In this document: positions 1 through 5,402 of the stretch, one piece after another
How positions within the stretch are numbered: position 1 is the first letter of the stretch
Layout: each line of letters opens with the position of its first letter
Assembly (NCBI GenBank): GCA_035498715.1
Contig: DATJZV010000013.1
Location: 1-11,843 of the forward strand
Direction of reading: 5' to 3'
Length of the DNA stretch: 11,843 bases
Source: DASPSR01 sp035498715
GTDB lineage: Bacteria > Nitrospirota > UBA9217
Translations under genes and position numbers: made by a program
The notes under the pieces: model-generated
Seen by the model: the letters and a program-made list of their open reading frames with translations, nothing else
Database searches by the model: none
Told to the model about the DNA's origin: nothing

Positions 1-119
1 CTGTAGGAATAATCGAAGCAGGCAGGAATATCTTTCATGTTGTTCAAAAAGTATCCCTGGGCCATGGTAAGCTCATAGTGATCGGTGTAAAGGCCTGCAT
101 GTTTTTCTAATAATGCCAT
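1..119 (-). CDS. pncB: Nicotinate phosphoribosyltransferase, N-terminal fragment (runs off left edge)
   Basis: The first 39 codons are in the window and begin MALLEKHAGLYTDHYELTMA, followed by QGYFLNNMKDIPACFDYSY. The LYTDxYELTMAQGYF block is the characteristic N-terminus of nicotinate phosphoribosyltransferase. This enzyme joins nicotinate to PRPP to make nicotinate mononucleotide in NAD salvage. The ATG at 119 is preceded by AGGAG (129-133) at 9-nt spacing, which fixes the start. No gene lies between it and the cation-transporter pseudogene that ends at 541, and a terminator hairpin separates them, so it probably has its own promoter. The catalytic C-terminal part is outside the window. Identification is by motif recall only but the motif is distinctive. 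Confidence 0.88.
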   Translation of the reverse strand, partial: MALLEKHAGLYTDHYELTMAQGYFLNNMKDIPACFDYSY

Positions 120-128
120 CACCTCTGA

Positions 129-133
129 CTCCT
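129..133 (-). promoter_or_regulatory. Shine-Dalgarno of pncB
   Basis: On the minus strand AGGAG lies 9 nt before the ATG at 119. A second purine run (AGAGG) lies too close to the start to be the main site. This supports the chosen start. Confidence 0.6.
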
Positions 134-153
134 GATACGCAATTATTTAAGCG

Positions 154-159
154 ATTATA
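154..159 (-). promoter_or_regulatory. Possible -10 box for pncB
   Basis: A perfect TATAAT reads on the minus strand about 35 nt upstream of the pncB start, in an AT-rich stretch. I find no good -35 hexamer at 16-18 nt spacing, so this is a weak call. Confidence 0.3.
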
Positions 160-262
160 AAATTGTAGCAAAATCCCGATTGGATCCTTAAAACGAAAAT
201 CATACAACTATATGTCAGGCCCCTTGTCAGTTGAAGGAATAGTTCTGTTGAGTATGAGCTTC

Positions 263-421
263 AACAGGCGATGTGCCGAGCACTGGTGGATTTCACAGCT
301 GCAGGGCCTGGTCAGGATAGCCGTAGGAATAATCACGTTCGTGTGCCCGGGAATAACAGCTATCGCCCAACGGGTTGCCAGGCAAGAAAGCCTTCCAGAT
401 ATTGGGAGGCTTTCTCTTTTT
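263..421 (+). ncRNA. Candidate structured small RNA ending in an intrinsic terminator
   Basis: On the plus strand GCCTGG (306-311) pairs with CCAGGC (378-383). Inside it GATAGC (316-321) pairs with GCTATC (359-364), and CACG/CGTG (334-343 region) can form a tight inner pairing. One base later the terminator hairpin 385-415 with its U run starts. A weak promoter-like pair, TTGAAG then TATGAG with a 16-nt spacer, lies just upstream (about 231-258). No protein gene precedes the terminator on this strand. I do not recognise the fold as a known riboswitch. Six-base complements arise by chance at this scale, so the 5' end and the RNA itself are speculative. Confidence 0.25.
385..421 (+). terminator. 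Rho-independent terminator, possibly bidirectional
   Basis: AGAAAGCCTTCC (385-396) pairs over 12 positions, with one G-U wobble, with GGGAGGCTTTCT (404-415) around a 7-nt loop, and CTTTTT follows. Read on the minus strand the same hairpin core is followed by TTTCTT, so it could also end transcription coming from the nif/metal region before pncB. The plus-strand version is better, because its wobble becomes an A-C mismatch on the minus strand and its U run is longer. Confidence 0.75.
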
Positions 422-540
422 AAACGGTGCTGAGAAACTACATAGTGGAGTGACCCTATGTGTAATGAAGCATCTCAAAGGCTTTTATATCCAAGGGCTT
501 ATCAACCTCTGCAAGATATAGTTTATCATTACCAGTATTG

Positions 541-1195
541 TTACTTCTCGCCTGCTTTGCACGATCCCCCGCACGTACATGCAAAACTTTTTGCCTTCGC
601 CTTTTCAAAAGATTCTTTCCCTTCGCGATAGCATATCCACGCGATCACAAAAGTGCCAACAGAGTCTATGCCGCCGATATGGGTCAGCTCATAGCATGCA
701 TTTGCAATCAGGAGAACAACGGAAAGCTGTAGACATACGCGGGTGCATGCGGCATCGGACAATATAGCTTGCGAATTGAGCTCTTTCCCAACCTTCTCCT
801 TATAATGGGCAAGCAGCCACATAACTATAATTGCGATGATAGAGATCACAGTTCCCCAGACCGTTGTCTCTGGTTTATGACCTTGATAAAGATTAACAGC
901 CGCTGTAATCAAGAGCCAATGGTCAGGACATAAAAACCGCTGCCCGTGATTTTAGGCGCTGTCTGCTCAAATCGGTCCAGACTTTCCTCGCCGTCATTTC
1001 TAACCCTTTGAACCATGTGTCAGATCCCAGTGTCTTGATCACATAGACGAAGAAATCCACACCGAACCCAAAGAGCGCCATTATGCCGTCCTTAAAATTG
1101 AAAAAGACGGAAACCGCTCCTGCAGCGATATTGTAGTCAATGGTAATGAGCGTCAGGGCGGAAGCAAAGGCAAACTGTCCAAATCTGCTGGCCAT
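541..1195 (-). pseudogene. Cation transporter (CDF-like), broken by two frameshifts and a nonsense codon
   Basis: Assembled across frames, this reads as one membrane protein of about 216 residues. It starts MASRFGQFAF (ATG 1195), continues with an ALFGFGVD block, then HMVQRVRNDGEESLDRFEQT, then ITAAVNLYQGHKPETTVWG, and ends with a cysteine-rich tail (ACTCGGSCKAGEK) at TAA 541. From memory it matches the small CDF-like cation transporters found beside heavy-metal P-type ATPases. Lesions are a 1-nt loss near 1030, a TGA where the family has tryptophan (GI-stop-HM, about 1023), and a 1-nt loss near 912. Several usually conserved residues are also changed (DSFVEVIS has become DFFVYVIK), which fits decay rather than sequencing error. 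Its ATG begins 1 nt after the stop of the ATPase stub, as in an old operon. Confidence 0.75.
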
Positions 1196-1196
1196 A

Positions 1197-1437
1197 TCAG
1201 CGTTGCCGCAACAATCGTGTTGAGTTGGCAAGTATTCCCAAATCCGGCAGGGACTGGGCGGCGGCGAGGATAGGCGGCAAAATGCCGAATGCGGCCAGCG
1301 ACAGCCCCGCGTGATTATACACAGCGGTAAAAACGAGATTCATCTTGACTACTCCCATCGTCCGGCGGGCAACTCGAATAACTTCCAGCACGTGAGTCCA
1401 GTTTTCGCGCATGAGAGCAATATGAGCCAATATTCTT
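1197..1437 (-). pseudogene. C-terminal remnant of a P1B heavy-metal-transporting ATPase
   Basis: Only the last 75-80 residues remain. They include IALMRENWTHVLEVIRVARR, then TMGVVKMNLVFTAVYN, and QSLPDLGILANSTRLLRQR before TGA at 1197-1199. This is the typical end of P1B ATPases: the segment after the hinge region, the last two membrane helices and the SLPDLGILxNSxRLL tail. The phosphorylation motif DKTGT, the metal-binding CPC-type helix and the ATP-binding domain are absent. Recognisable homology starts near 1427, and the nifS stop codon is at 1438-1440, so more than 500 residues appear deleted up to the nifS end. There is no ribosome binding site or sensible start, so it cannot function. 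It points to a lost metal-efflux module together with the adjacent transporter pseudogene. Confidence 0.8.
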
Positions 1438-2649
1438 TCAACTGCGCTTGTCAAATCCTGCCGCCACATCCCCTGGAGCCTTCCTCATGATTTTATCGCG
1501 GCCATAGGGAGAAAGCTGACGGAGCTCATTGATTATTGGAGGGAGTATTTCGATAACCCTGTTTAATTCCGATTCTGTAGTAAAGCGGCTGAGCGAAAAC
1601 CTGATCGAGCCGTGGATTGCGGTAAAGGGTATTCCCATAGCACGGAGCACATGGCTCGGTTCAAGAGAGCCCGAAGCACAGGCTGAGCCCGACGAGGCGC
1701 ACACGCCGAATTCATTGAGCCTGAGGAGGATTGCCTCGCCTTCCACAAACTCGAAGCTGATGTTCGTGGTGTTCGGCAGCCGGTTGCCGATATCCCCGTT
1801 CACGCGTGCGTCCGGACAGCTCGCGACGAGCGCCTGCTCCAGCCCGTCCCTGAGCCCTGCCAAGCGCGAGGCCTCGGTGGCGAGATGTCCAAGTGCGAGT
1901 TCGCAGGCCTTGCCCATGCCGATTATGGACGCAACGTTTTCCGTGCCTGCCCTTCTGCCGTGCTCCTGGTGCCCCCCGATAATGTAGGGATGGAAGCGCG
2001 TTCCCTTCCTGATATAGAGCGCTCCCACTCCTTTCGGCGCATGCAGTTTATGCCCGGACAAGGAAAGCATGTCCACGGCAAGCTTCTTTACGTCGAGGGG
2101 AAGCTTGCCGCCGGCCTGGACCGCGTCCGTGTGAAAGAGGATGCCCTTTTCCCTGGCGAGCTCTCCCAGCTCGGAGATCGGGAAGATCACGCCTGTCTCG
2201 TTGTTCGCGAACATGATCGAGACAATGGCCGTGTCGTCATCGAGCGATTTCAGGAACACGTCCCGATCGAGCCTGCCTGCGCTGTCAACGGGGAGGAATG
2301 TCACGCGGTATCCCTTCCGGGAGAGGAAGCGTGCAAAGTTCAGGATCGCCGGGTGCTCCACCCTCGTTGTGATGACATGCCGTTTGTGGGGAAAGGACTC
2401 CACCGCGCTCATCAGGGCCGTGTTGTCGCTCTCGCTCCCGCAGCTCGTAAAGACGATCTCCTCGGGTTCGGCATTGATGAGCGCCGCAACCTGCGCCCGC
2501 GCTTCTTCGATCTTTCGATGGACCTGACCGCCGAAGGTGTGCATGCTCGATGGATTTCCGTAGAGGTCGCGGTAGTAGGGAAGCATTGCTTCAAGGACTT
2601 CGGGCGCGACTGCCGTGGTCGCGTTATTATCGAGATAGATCGGCTTCAT
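1438..2649 (-). CDS. nifS: Cysteine desulfurase NifS (copy 1, partner of NifU)
   Basis: A 403-residue PLP enzyme that removes sulfur from cysteine as an enzyme-bound persulfide and hands it to a scaffold. It begins MKPIYLDNNATTAVAPEVLE. It has the NxETG block at 150-153, HTDAVQ at 173-178, the PLP lysine in SGHK (Lys201), PKGVGALYIR, RAGTEN at 233-238, His99, and the catalytic loop SGSACASGSLEPSHVLRAMG with Cys324. The ATG at 2649 overlaps the nifU stop (ATGA), so the two are translationally coupled. The reading frame stays open far upstream, inside nifU, but in the wrong frame there. The last 18 or so residues (after SPYGRDKIM) look like an added tail. The stop directly abuts a P1B ATPase stub, so the tail may come from a deletion junction. 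Confidence 0.95.
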   Translation of the reverse strand: MKPIYLDNNATTAVAPEVLEAMLPYYRDLYGNPSSMHTFGGQVHRKIEEARAQVAALINAEPEEIVFTSCGSESDNTALMSAVESFPHKRHVITTRVEHPAILNFARFLSRKGYRVTFLPVDSAGRLDRDVFLKSLDDDTAIVSIMFANNETGVIFPISELGELAREKGILFHTDAVQAGGKLPLDVKKLAVDMLSLSGHKLHAPKGVGALYIRKGTRFHPYIIGGHQEHGRRAGTENVASIIGMGKACELALGHLATEASRLAGLRDGLEQALVASCPDARVNGDIGNRLPNTTNISFEFVEGEAILLRLNEFGVCASSGSACASGSLEPSHVLRAMGIPFTAIHGSIRFSLSRFTTESELNRVIEILPPIINELRQLSPYGRDKIMRKAPGDVAAGFDKRS

Positions 2650-3479
2650 TCTTCCTCTACGACGATGTTGCTGCTCACCAATTCCCGGAGCTTTTCCTGG
2701 ATGCCCTGGATCGTGATATCTCCCATGGGACAGCCCACGCATAGGGCACGGAACGAGACGATCACCCGGTTGCCGACGATGTCCTTGAGTTCGATATCGC
2801 CGCCGTCTGCCTGGAGCCGCGGACGGATTTCCTGCTCCAGGACATCCTGGATCAGCGCGATTTTCCGGAGGTTGGTCATGGGCTTCGGCGCCTGAGGCAT
2901 TTCCTGCGCTTGCGGTGAGGACCACAGGTCCTTCAGGATCGTCTCAATCTCCGGGACGCAGGAGCCACATCCGCCGCCGGCCTTCGTAAAATTGGTAACG
3001 TCTTCGACCGTGGTGAGGTGGTTTTCGAGGGCCACTTTCCGGATCTTTTCCTCCGTCACCTCGAAACACTTGCAGATGACCTTCCCCTCCACCTCGACCG
3101 GCTTCTTCTCTCCCCGGTAGTTCGCGATTGCCGCTTCCAGTGCCTCCCTGCCCATGACCGAGCAGTGCATCTTTTCTTTCGGAAGACCACCGAGAAAATC
3201 CGCAATGTCCTGGTTCGTTACCCTGAGCGCCTCATCCACCGTTTTGCCCTTGATCAGCTCTGTGAGGACCGACGAGCTGGCGATGGCCGAGGCGCAGCCG
3301 AAGGTCTGGAACTTTGCGTCCGTGATCCTGCCTGTGGTTTTGTCGATTTTGAGCGTGAGTTTCAGGGCGTCGCCACAGATTATACTGCCAACTTCACCGA
3401 CAGCATCGGGATTCTGAATCTCTCCTGTGTTCTTCGGGTGAAGGAAAAAATCTTTGACTTTTTCCGTGTAGTCCCACAT
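2646..3479 (-). CDS. nifU: Fe-S cluster assembly scaffold NifU (three-domain type)
   Basis: 277 residues with the full NifU architecture. Residues 1-125 form an IscU-like domain with cluster ligands Cys35 (IICGD), Cys62 (FGCAS) and Cys106 (MHCSVMG). Residues 130-180 form a BFD-like [2Fe-2S] domain with Cys136, Cys138, Cys171 and Cys174 (CKC and CGSC). Residues 205-277 form a C-terminal Nfu domain with the CVGC pair Cys247/Cys250. It builds Fe-S clusters from sulfur supplied by the overlapping nifS gene and passes them to target proteins. The first gene of the pair, its ATG at 3479 has only a weak AAGAAG ribosome site. A TATAAT box and a palindrome lie upstream. NifU of this type also occurs outside nitrogen fixers as the general scaffold, and nothing here shows nitrogen fixation. 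Confidence 0.95.
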   Translation of the reverse strand: MWDYTEKVKDFFLHPKNTGEIQNPDAVGEVGSIICGDALKLTLKIDKTTGRITDAKFQTFGCASAIASSSVLTELIKGKTVDEALRVTNQDIADFLGGLPKEKMHCSVMGREALEAAIANYRGEKKPVEVEGKVICKCFEVTEEKIRKVALENHLTTVEDVTNFTKAGGGCGSCVPEIETILKDLWSSPQAQEMPQAPKPMTNLRKIALIQDVLEQEIRPRLQADGGDIELKDIVGNRVIVSFRALCVGCPMGDITIQGIQEKLRELVSSNIVVEEE

Positions 3480-3503
3480 GGTTTTTCTTCTTGCTGATCC
3501 TTG

Positions 3504-3522
3504 ATATGTTACGTTAACAGAT
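3504..3522. promoter_or_regulatory. Operator-like palindrome in the nifU leader
   Basis: TGTTA-CGT-TAACA (3507-3519) is a perfect inverted repeat with a 3-nt centre, and two more bases pair on each side after one mismatch (3504-3522). It lies about 20-38 nt downstream of the putative -10 box and upstream of the nifU start. This is a position where a repressor of the Rrf2/IscR kind could act, but it does not match a known IscR consensus I can recall. Function is inferred from position only. Confidence 0.35.
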
Positions 3523-3541
3523 ACGGGAAAGAACCTGCCTT

Positions 3542-3547
3542 ATTATA
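3542..3547 (-). promoter_or_regulatory. Putative -10 box of the nifU-nifS operon
   Basis: A perfect TATAAT reads on the minus strand, 62 nt before the nifU ATG, inside an AT-rich block. The hexamer 17 nt further upstream (TGCAGT) is a poor -35, so the promoter may need an activator or may lie elsewhere. Confidence 0.4.
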
Positions 3548-3592
3548 ATATATCTTAATTTACCACTGCACGGGCGACTTTTTGCACGAGAT

Positions 3593-3605
3593 GAGCCTTT
3601 GGCTC
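3593..3605. repeat. Small hairpin after the mgsA remnant
   Basis: GAGCC-TTT-GGCTC forms a perfect 5-bp stem, and outer CACG (3585-3588) can pair with CGTG (3607-3610). No U run follows on either strand, so I do not call it a terminator. It lies just beyond the truncated end of the mgsA remnant and could mark the breakpoint. Confidence 0.4.
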
Positions 3606-3619
3606 GCGTGGCCTTTCGA

Positions 3620-3826
3620 CTAAACTGAATACTGAAGCAATACTTTAATTTTGAAGCCAAGCTCTTGTTCCAAAATCTCGCCGGTTGTCCCCGTTGCGTA
3701 TATCTTGTGATGATCCAAGAGCACTTGATTGTATTTTGCCCATTCAACTAAATCACGCTTTTTATTATCGTGCGCGACGAGGGCAATCTTTTTATCATGT
3801 TCCATAGTTATTTTCTTGTGATTCAC
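3620..3826 (-). pseudogene. mgsA: Methylglyoxal synthase, N-terminal remnant
   Basis: The frame carries MEHDKKIALVAHDNKKRDLV followed by EWAKYNQVLLDHHKIYATGTTG and ends KIKVLLQYSV. This is the start of methylglyoxal synthase, which converts dihydroxyacetone phosphate to methylglyoxal. The KxIALVAHD strand and the phosphate-binding ATGTTG loop are intact. After KVLL (about 3635) the expected SGPLGGDQQIGA segment with the catalytic aspartate is gone in all three frames, and TAG follows within 5 codons. About 57 of the usual 120-150 residues remain, so it is inactive. The start is uncertain: GTG at 3826 has AAGGAG at 10-nt spacing, while the family-like ATG at 3805 has no ribosome site and the ATG at 3847 has none either. 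Confidence 0.8.
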
Positions 3827-3847
3827 GTAAATTCTTCTCCTTCCCAT

Positions 3848-4101
3848 GCAATAATATTACATTTTCAATGTGATAAATAATATTCCTAGATAGTTTTCTG
3901 GTAGCTTACCAGCAGTACGTAGCTGTCATTAACTACGATAAGGCATTTAAATTTCGTAATATCTTCTGCTGCCTCTTAAGTACAGGCAGAAGACGGCGCT
4001 GCATGCTTCAACTGCAATTCTAAACCTCGTCAAAAATTATGTCTATCTCGTCATCACTACTACTGTGGCCGCATGTGCGAAGGACTATGTGATCACTTGC
4101 A
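3848..4101. other. AT-rich intergenic region with hairpins
   Basis: No gene is recognisable. It contains a perfect 6-bp hairpin CTGGTA-GCT-TACCAG (3898-3912), a CGTAG/CTACG inverted repeat near 3918-3937, and a longer imperfect stem around 3970-3995 (TCTTCTGC...CCT with AGGCAGAAGA). None has a convincing U run. One may end transcripts of the VKOR gene, whose stop is at 4102. Confidence 0.5.
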
Positions 4102-4875
4102 CTATTCGTCTTCTTTGCACATTCCTTCCTTGGATGAAGGCTGAAAAATCTGGAACGGTTTGTCCTCGGAATGCAGGAGATTCTCGTTCGCTGCTTCACT
4201 GTTTTTCCCGGTTTGCGCAGCCGCCGTGCCGGCCGGTGCGGCGGAGTTGACGTGCGCCGCTTTCCCGCCCAGCCCATCCGTTGTCTTGCAAAGCAGGTAG
4301 CTCTCGATTGCGTCCTTTCCGATCAGAAAGGTCTTCTCGTATCCGTTATTGACGTACAGCGTCGGGACATGTTCGATTCCCATGCTCTTCAGGAAAGAGG
4401 AGTACTCCGTCACGAGCACGTGCTTGACGGGAATCCCGTTCTTCTCAATCTCGTCGATTACCTGGGTGCAGTATTTGCACTCCTTACTGTAGAAGAGGAC
4501 AAGCTTGTCATCATCGGGAATATGCACCGAGCCGTTGGCAGAGAGAACGAGGTACAGGAGGCTGAAGACCGCGGCCATGGCTGCGAAACCTGCGACGATC
4601 TCCTTTTCACCGGAGACGAGTCTCAGGATGCCCAGGATGACGAGCAGTCCGAACACGGTCAGGCAGAAAAAACAGAGAAAATGAATGCTGAAAGTCTGAT
4701 AACCCGTGAAGTAGCCTTCGCTCGCCAGCGCCGCGATGAGGATAAGGTTGACGTTCTTTTCCAGTCCCTGCCTCCCGCGATAAAGGCTCCCGAAGCTCAG
4801 TGCTGCCAGCGAGGAAAAAAGCGCCAGTCCGATGATGAGTATCGATGCATCGCCGAACCTCGTATACTGCGCCAC
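4102..4875 (-). CDS. VKOR-like membrane domain (main part) fused to a thioredoxin/glutaredoxin-like domain
   Basis: 257 residues from a GTG that directly follows an in-frame TAG. Hydrophobic segments lie at about 11-28, 43-55, 63-87 and 95-112. The third carries CFFC (Cys68/Cys71) in a YQTFSIHFLCFFC context, like the quinone-proximal CXXC of bacterial VKOR. Residues 122-196 form a thioredoxin-fold domain: LVLFYSKECKYC with the redox pair Cys133/Cys136, then HVPTLYV with the cis-proline. The last 55 residues are polar, rich in Ala, Ser and Lys, and end near GMCKEDE. VKOR proteins oxidise thioredoxin-like partners outside the membrane and pass electrons to quinone, so it probably forms disulfides in exported proteins. 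The first VKOR helix and loop cysteines lie just upstream in the same frame (4876-5007). GAGG 11 nt before the GTG could allow restart. Confidence 0.72.
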   Translation of the reverse strand: MAQYTRFGDASILIIGLALFSSLAALSFGSLYRGRQGLEKNVNLILIAALASEGYFTGYQTFSIHFLCFFCLTVFGLLVILGILRLVSGEKEIVAGFAAMAAVFSLLYLVLSANGSVHIPDDDKLVLFYSKECKYCTQVIDEIEKNGIPVKHVLVTEYSSFLKSMGIEHVPTLYVNNGYEKTFLIGKDAIESYLLCKTTDGLGGKAAHVNSAAPAGTAAAQTGKNSEAANENLLHSEDKPFQIFQPSSKEGMCKEDE

Positions 4876-5007
4876 CTATTTGCAGCCCTCGGTATGGCAG
4901 ATGCTCGTGCCGAAGGCCTGAAGGATCAACTCGGTGAGGACATATAGTGCGCCCGCCATACTAATGCCGAGAAAGATCTTCCCGGCTCGTTTCCGTCGGT
5001 CCTGCAT
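4876..5007 (-). CDS. First helix and loop-cysteine segment of the VKOR-like protein, ending at an in-frame TAG
   Basis: 43 codons: MQDRRKRAGK, a membrane helix (about residues 10-32), then SICHTEGCK with Cys37 and Cys42, then TAG at 4878-4876. A textbook AAGGAG (5017-5022) 9 nt before the ATG makes this the true gene start. The frame continues without shift into the downstream segment (GTG at 4875). Together they give about 300 residues with the standard VKOR order: helix 1, loop cysteine pair, further helices, CXXC. The TAG therefore replaces one sense codon just after the loop cysteines. It could be a nonsense mutation, a sequencing error, a readthrough site or a split gene coupled by TAG-GTG. 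On its own this peptide could not form a VKOR active site. Confidence 0.7.
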   Translation of the reverse strand: MQDRRKRAGKIFLGISMAGALYVLTELILQAFGTSICHTEGCK

Positions 5008-5016
5008 TTCGTACTG

Positions 5017-5022
5017 CTCCTT
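5017..5022 (-). promoter_or_regulatory. Strong Shine-Dalgarno before the VKOR-like gene
   Basis: AAGGAG on the minus strand, 9 nt before ATG 5007. It decides that translation starts here rather than only at the GTG after the internal TAG. Confidence 0.75.
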
Positions 5023-5402
5023 TCCGTCTGGTTTGGATGCAAAATTTTATATTTTACTACTTTTTTGCGTTCTTTGTTTTAAAAAAAGAACCTTCCGAAT
5101 TTTCCACGGGCAAGGGAATACATGTTCGCAGAGGGTTACCAGAGAAAGACTAAAACAAACCAGCCGCGAAGCACTCGTTTAAATCGAAATAACTGGTCTG
5201 TCATGAATACCAGGAAAACCAATGGTGGAGAAATGGGAATAAGGCCGGTTAACCTGGCGTTACTCCCTTTTGTCTTTCACTTCCTCCGTTCCCCTTAAAA
5301 AGGTTTTCGATCTTCATTGATTTTGCAGTTATTAAACTGAAATACGAATGACTGGCTATGCTTCAACCTCAATCGTTTTTTCCCCAGGAACCCGCAGAAG
5401 TG
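5023..5402. other. Intergenic region between nifS copy 2 and the VKOR-like gene
   Basis: No gene is supported. Short frames of 22 codons (minus, near 5310) and about 30 codons (plus, from 5203) lack ribosome sites and family resemblance. The stretch contains the 5069-5091 inverted repeat, a CTGGT/ACCAG hairpin near 5193-5212, and a GGTTAACC palindrome at 5247-5254. I see no clear terminator after nifS copy 2. Confidence 0.5.
5069..5091. repeat. Inverted repeat upstream of the VKOR-like gene
   Basis: GTTCTTT (5069-5075) and AAAGAAC (5085-5091) are perfect 7-bp arms around a 9-nt AT-rich centre that is itself nearly self-complementary. It lies 62-84 nt before the start codon, in promoter distance, with AT-rich -10-like sequence between it and the gene. 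It could be an operator; no regulator gene is in view. Confidence 0.4.

Larger units (their letters stand above)
120..540. other. 421-nt gap between pncB and the cation-transporter pseudogene
   Basis: No convincing protein gene is present on either strand. A 73-codon plus-strand frame (212-433) has no ribosome binding site and no recognisable motif. The gap holds the presumed pncB promoter, a 7-bp hairpin near 245-268 (CTGTTGA/TCAACAG), nested complementary segments at 306-383, and a strong terminator hairpin at 385-421. From 422 to 540 I see only a weak ACATAG/CTATGT inverted repeat. Confidence 0.6.

Noticed and set aside
3..14. 12-bp repeat GTAGGAATAATC, also at 323-334
   Set aside because: Several 12-mer matches are expected by chance in 11.8 kb, and there is no extended similarity.
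212..433. 73-codon plus-strand frame ending at the terminator
   Set aside because: No Shine-Dalgarno and no recognisable motif; its end runs through the terminator hairpin.
1021..1026. TGA at a tryptophan position in the transporter, suggesting TGA recoding
   Set aside because: nifU, nifS, metX and the PP-loop gene all end at TGA at the expected family ends, and the same transporter also has frameshifts, so decay explains it.
1885..2895. Plus-strand open frame of 336 codons opposite nifS and nifU
   Set aside because: Shadow of the NifS/NifU coding strand; no ribosome site and no recognisable domain.
4876..4878. Pyrrolysine at the VKOR TAG
   Set aside because: Nothing in the window supports Pyl machinery, TAG is used as a normal stop in metY and metW, and VKOR is not a known Pyl protein. 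Kept only as something to exclude.
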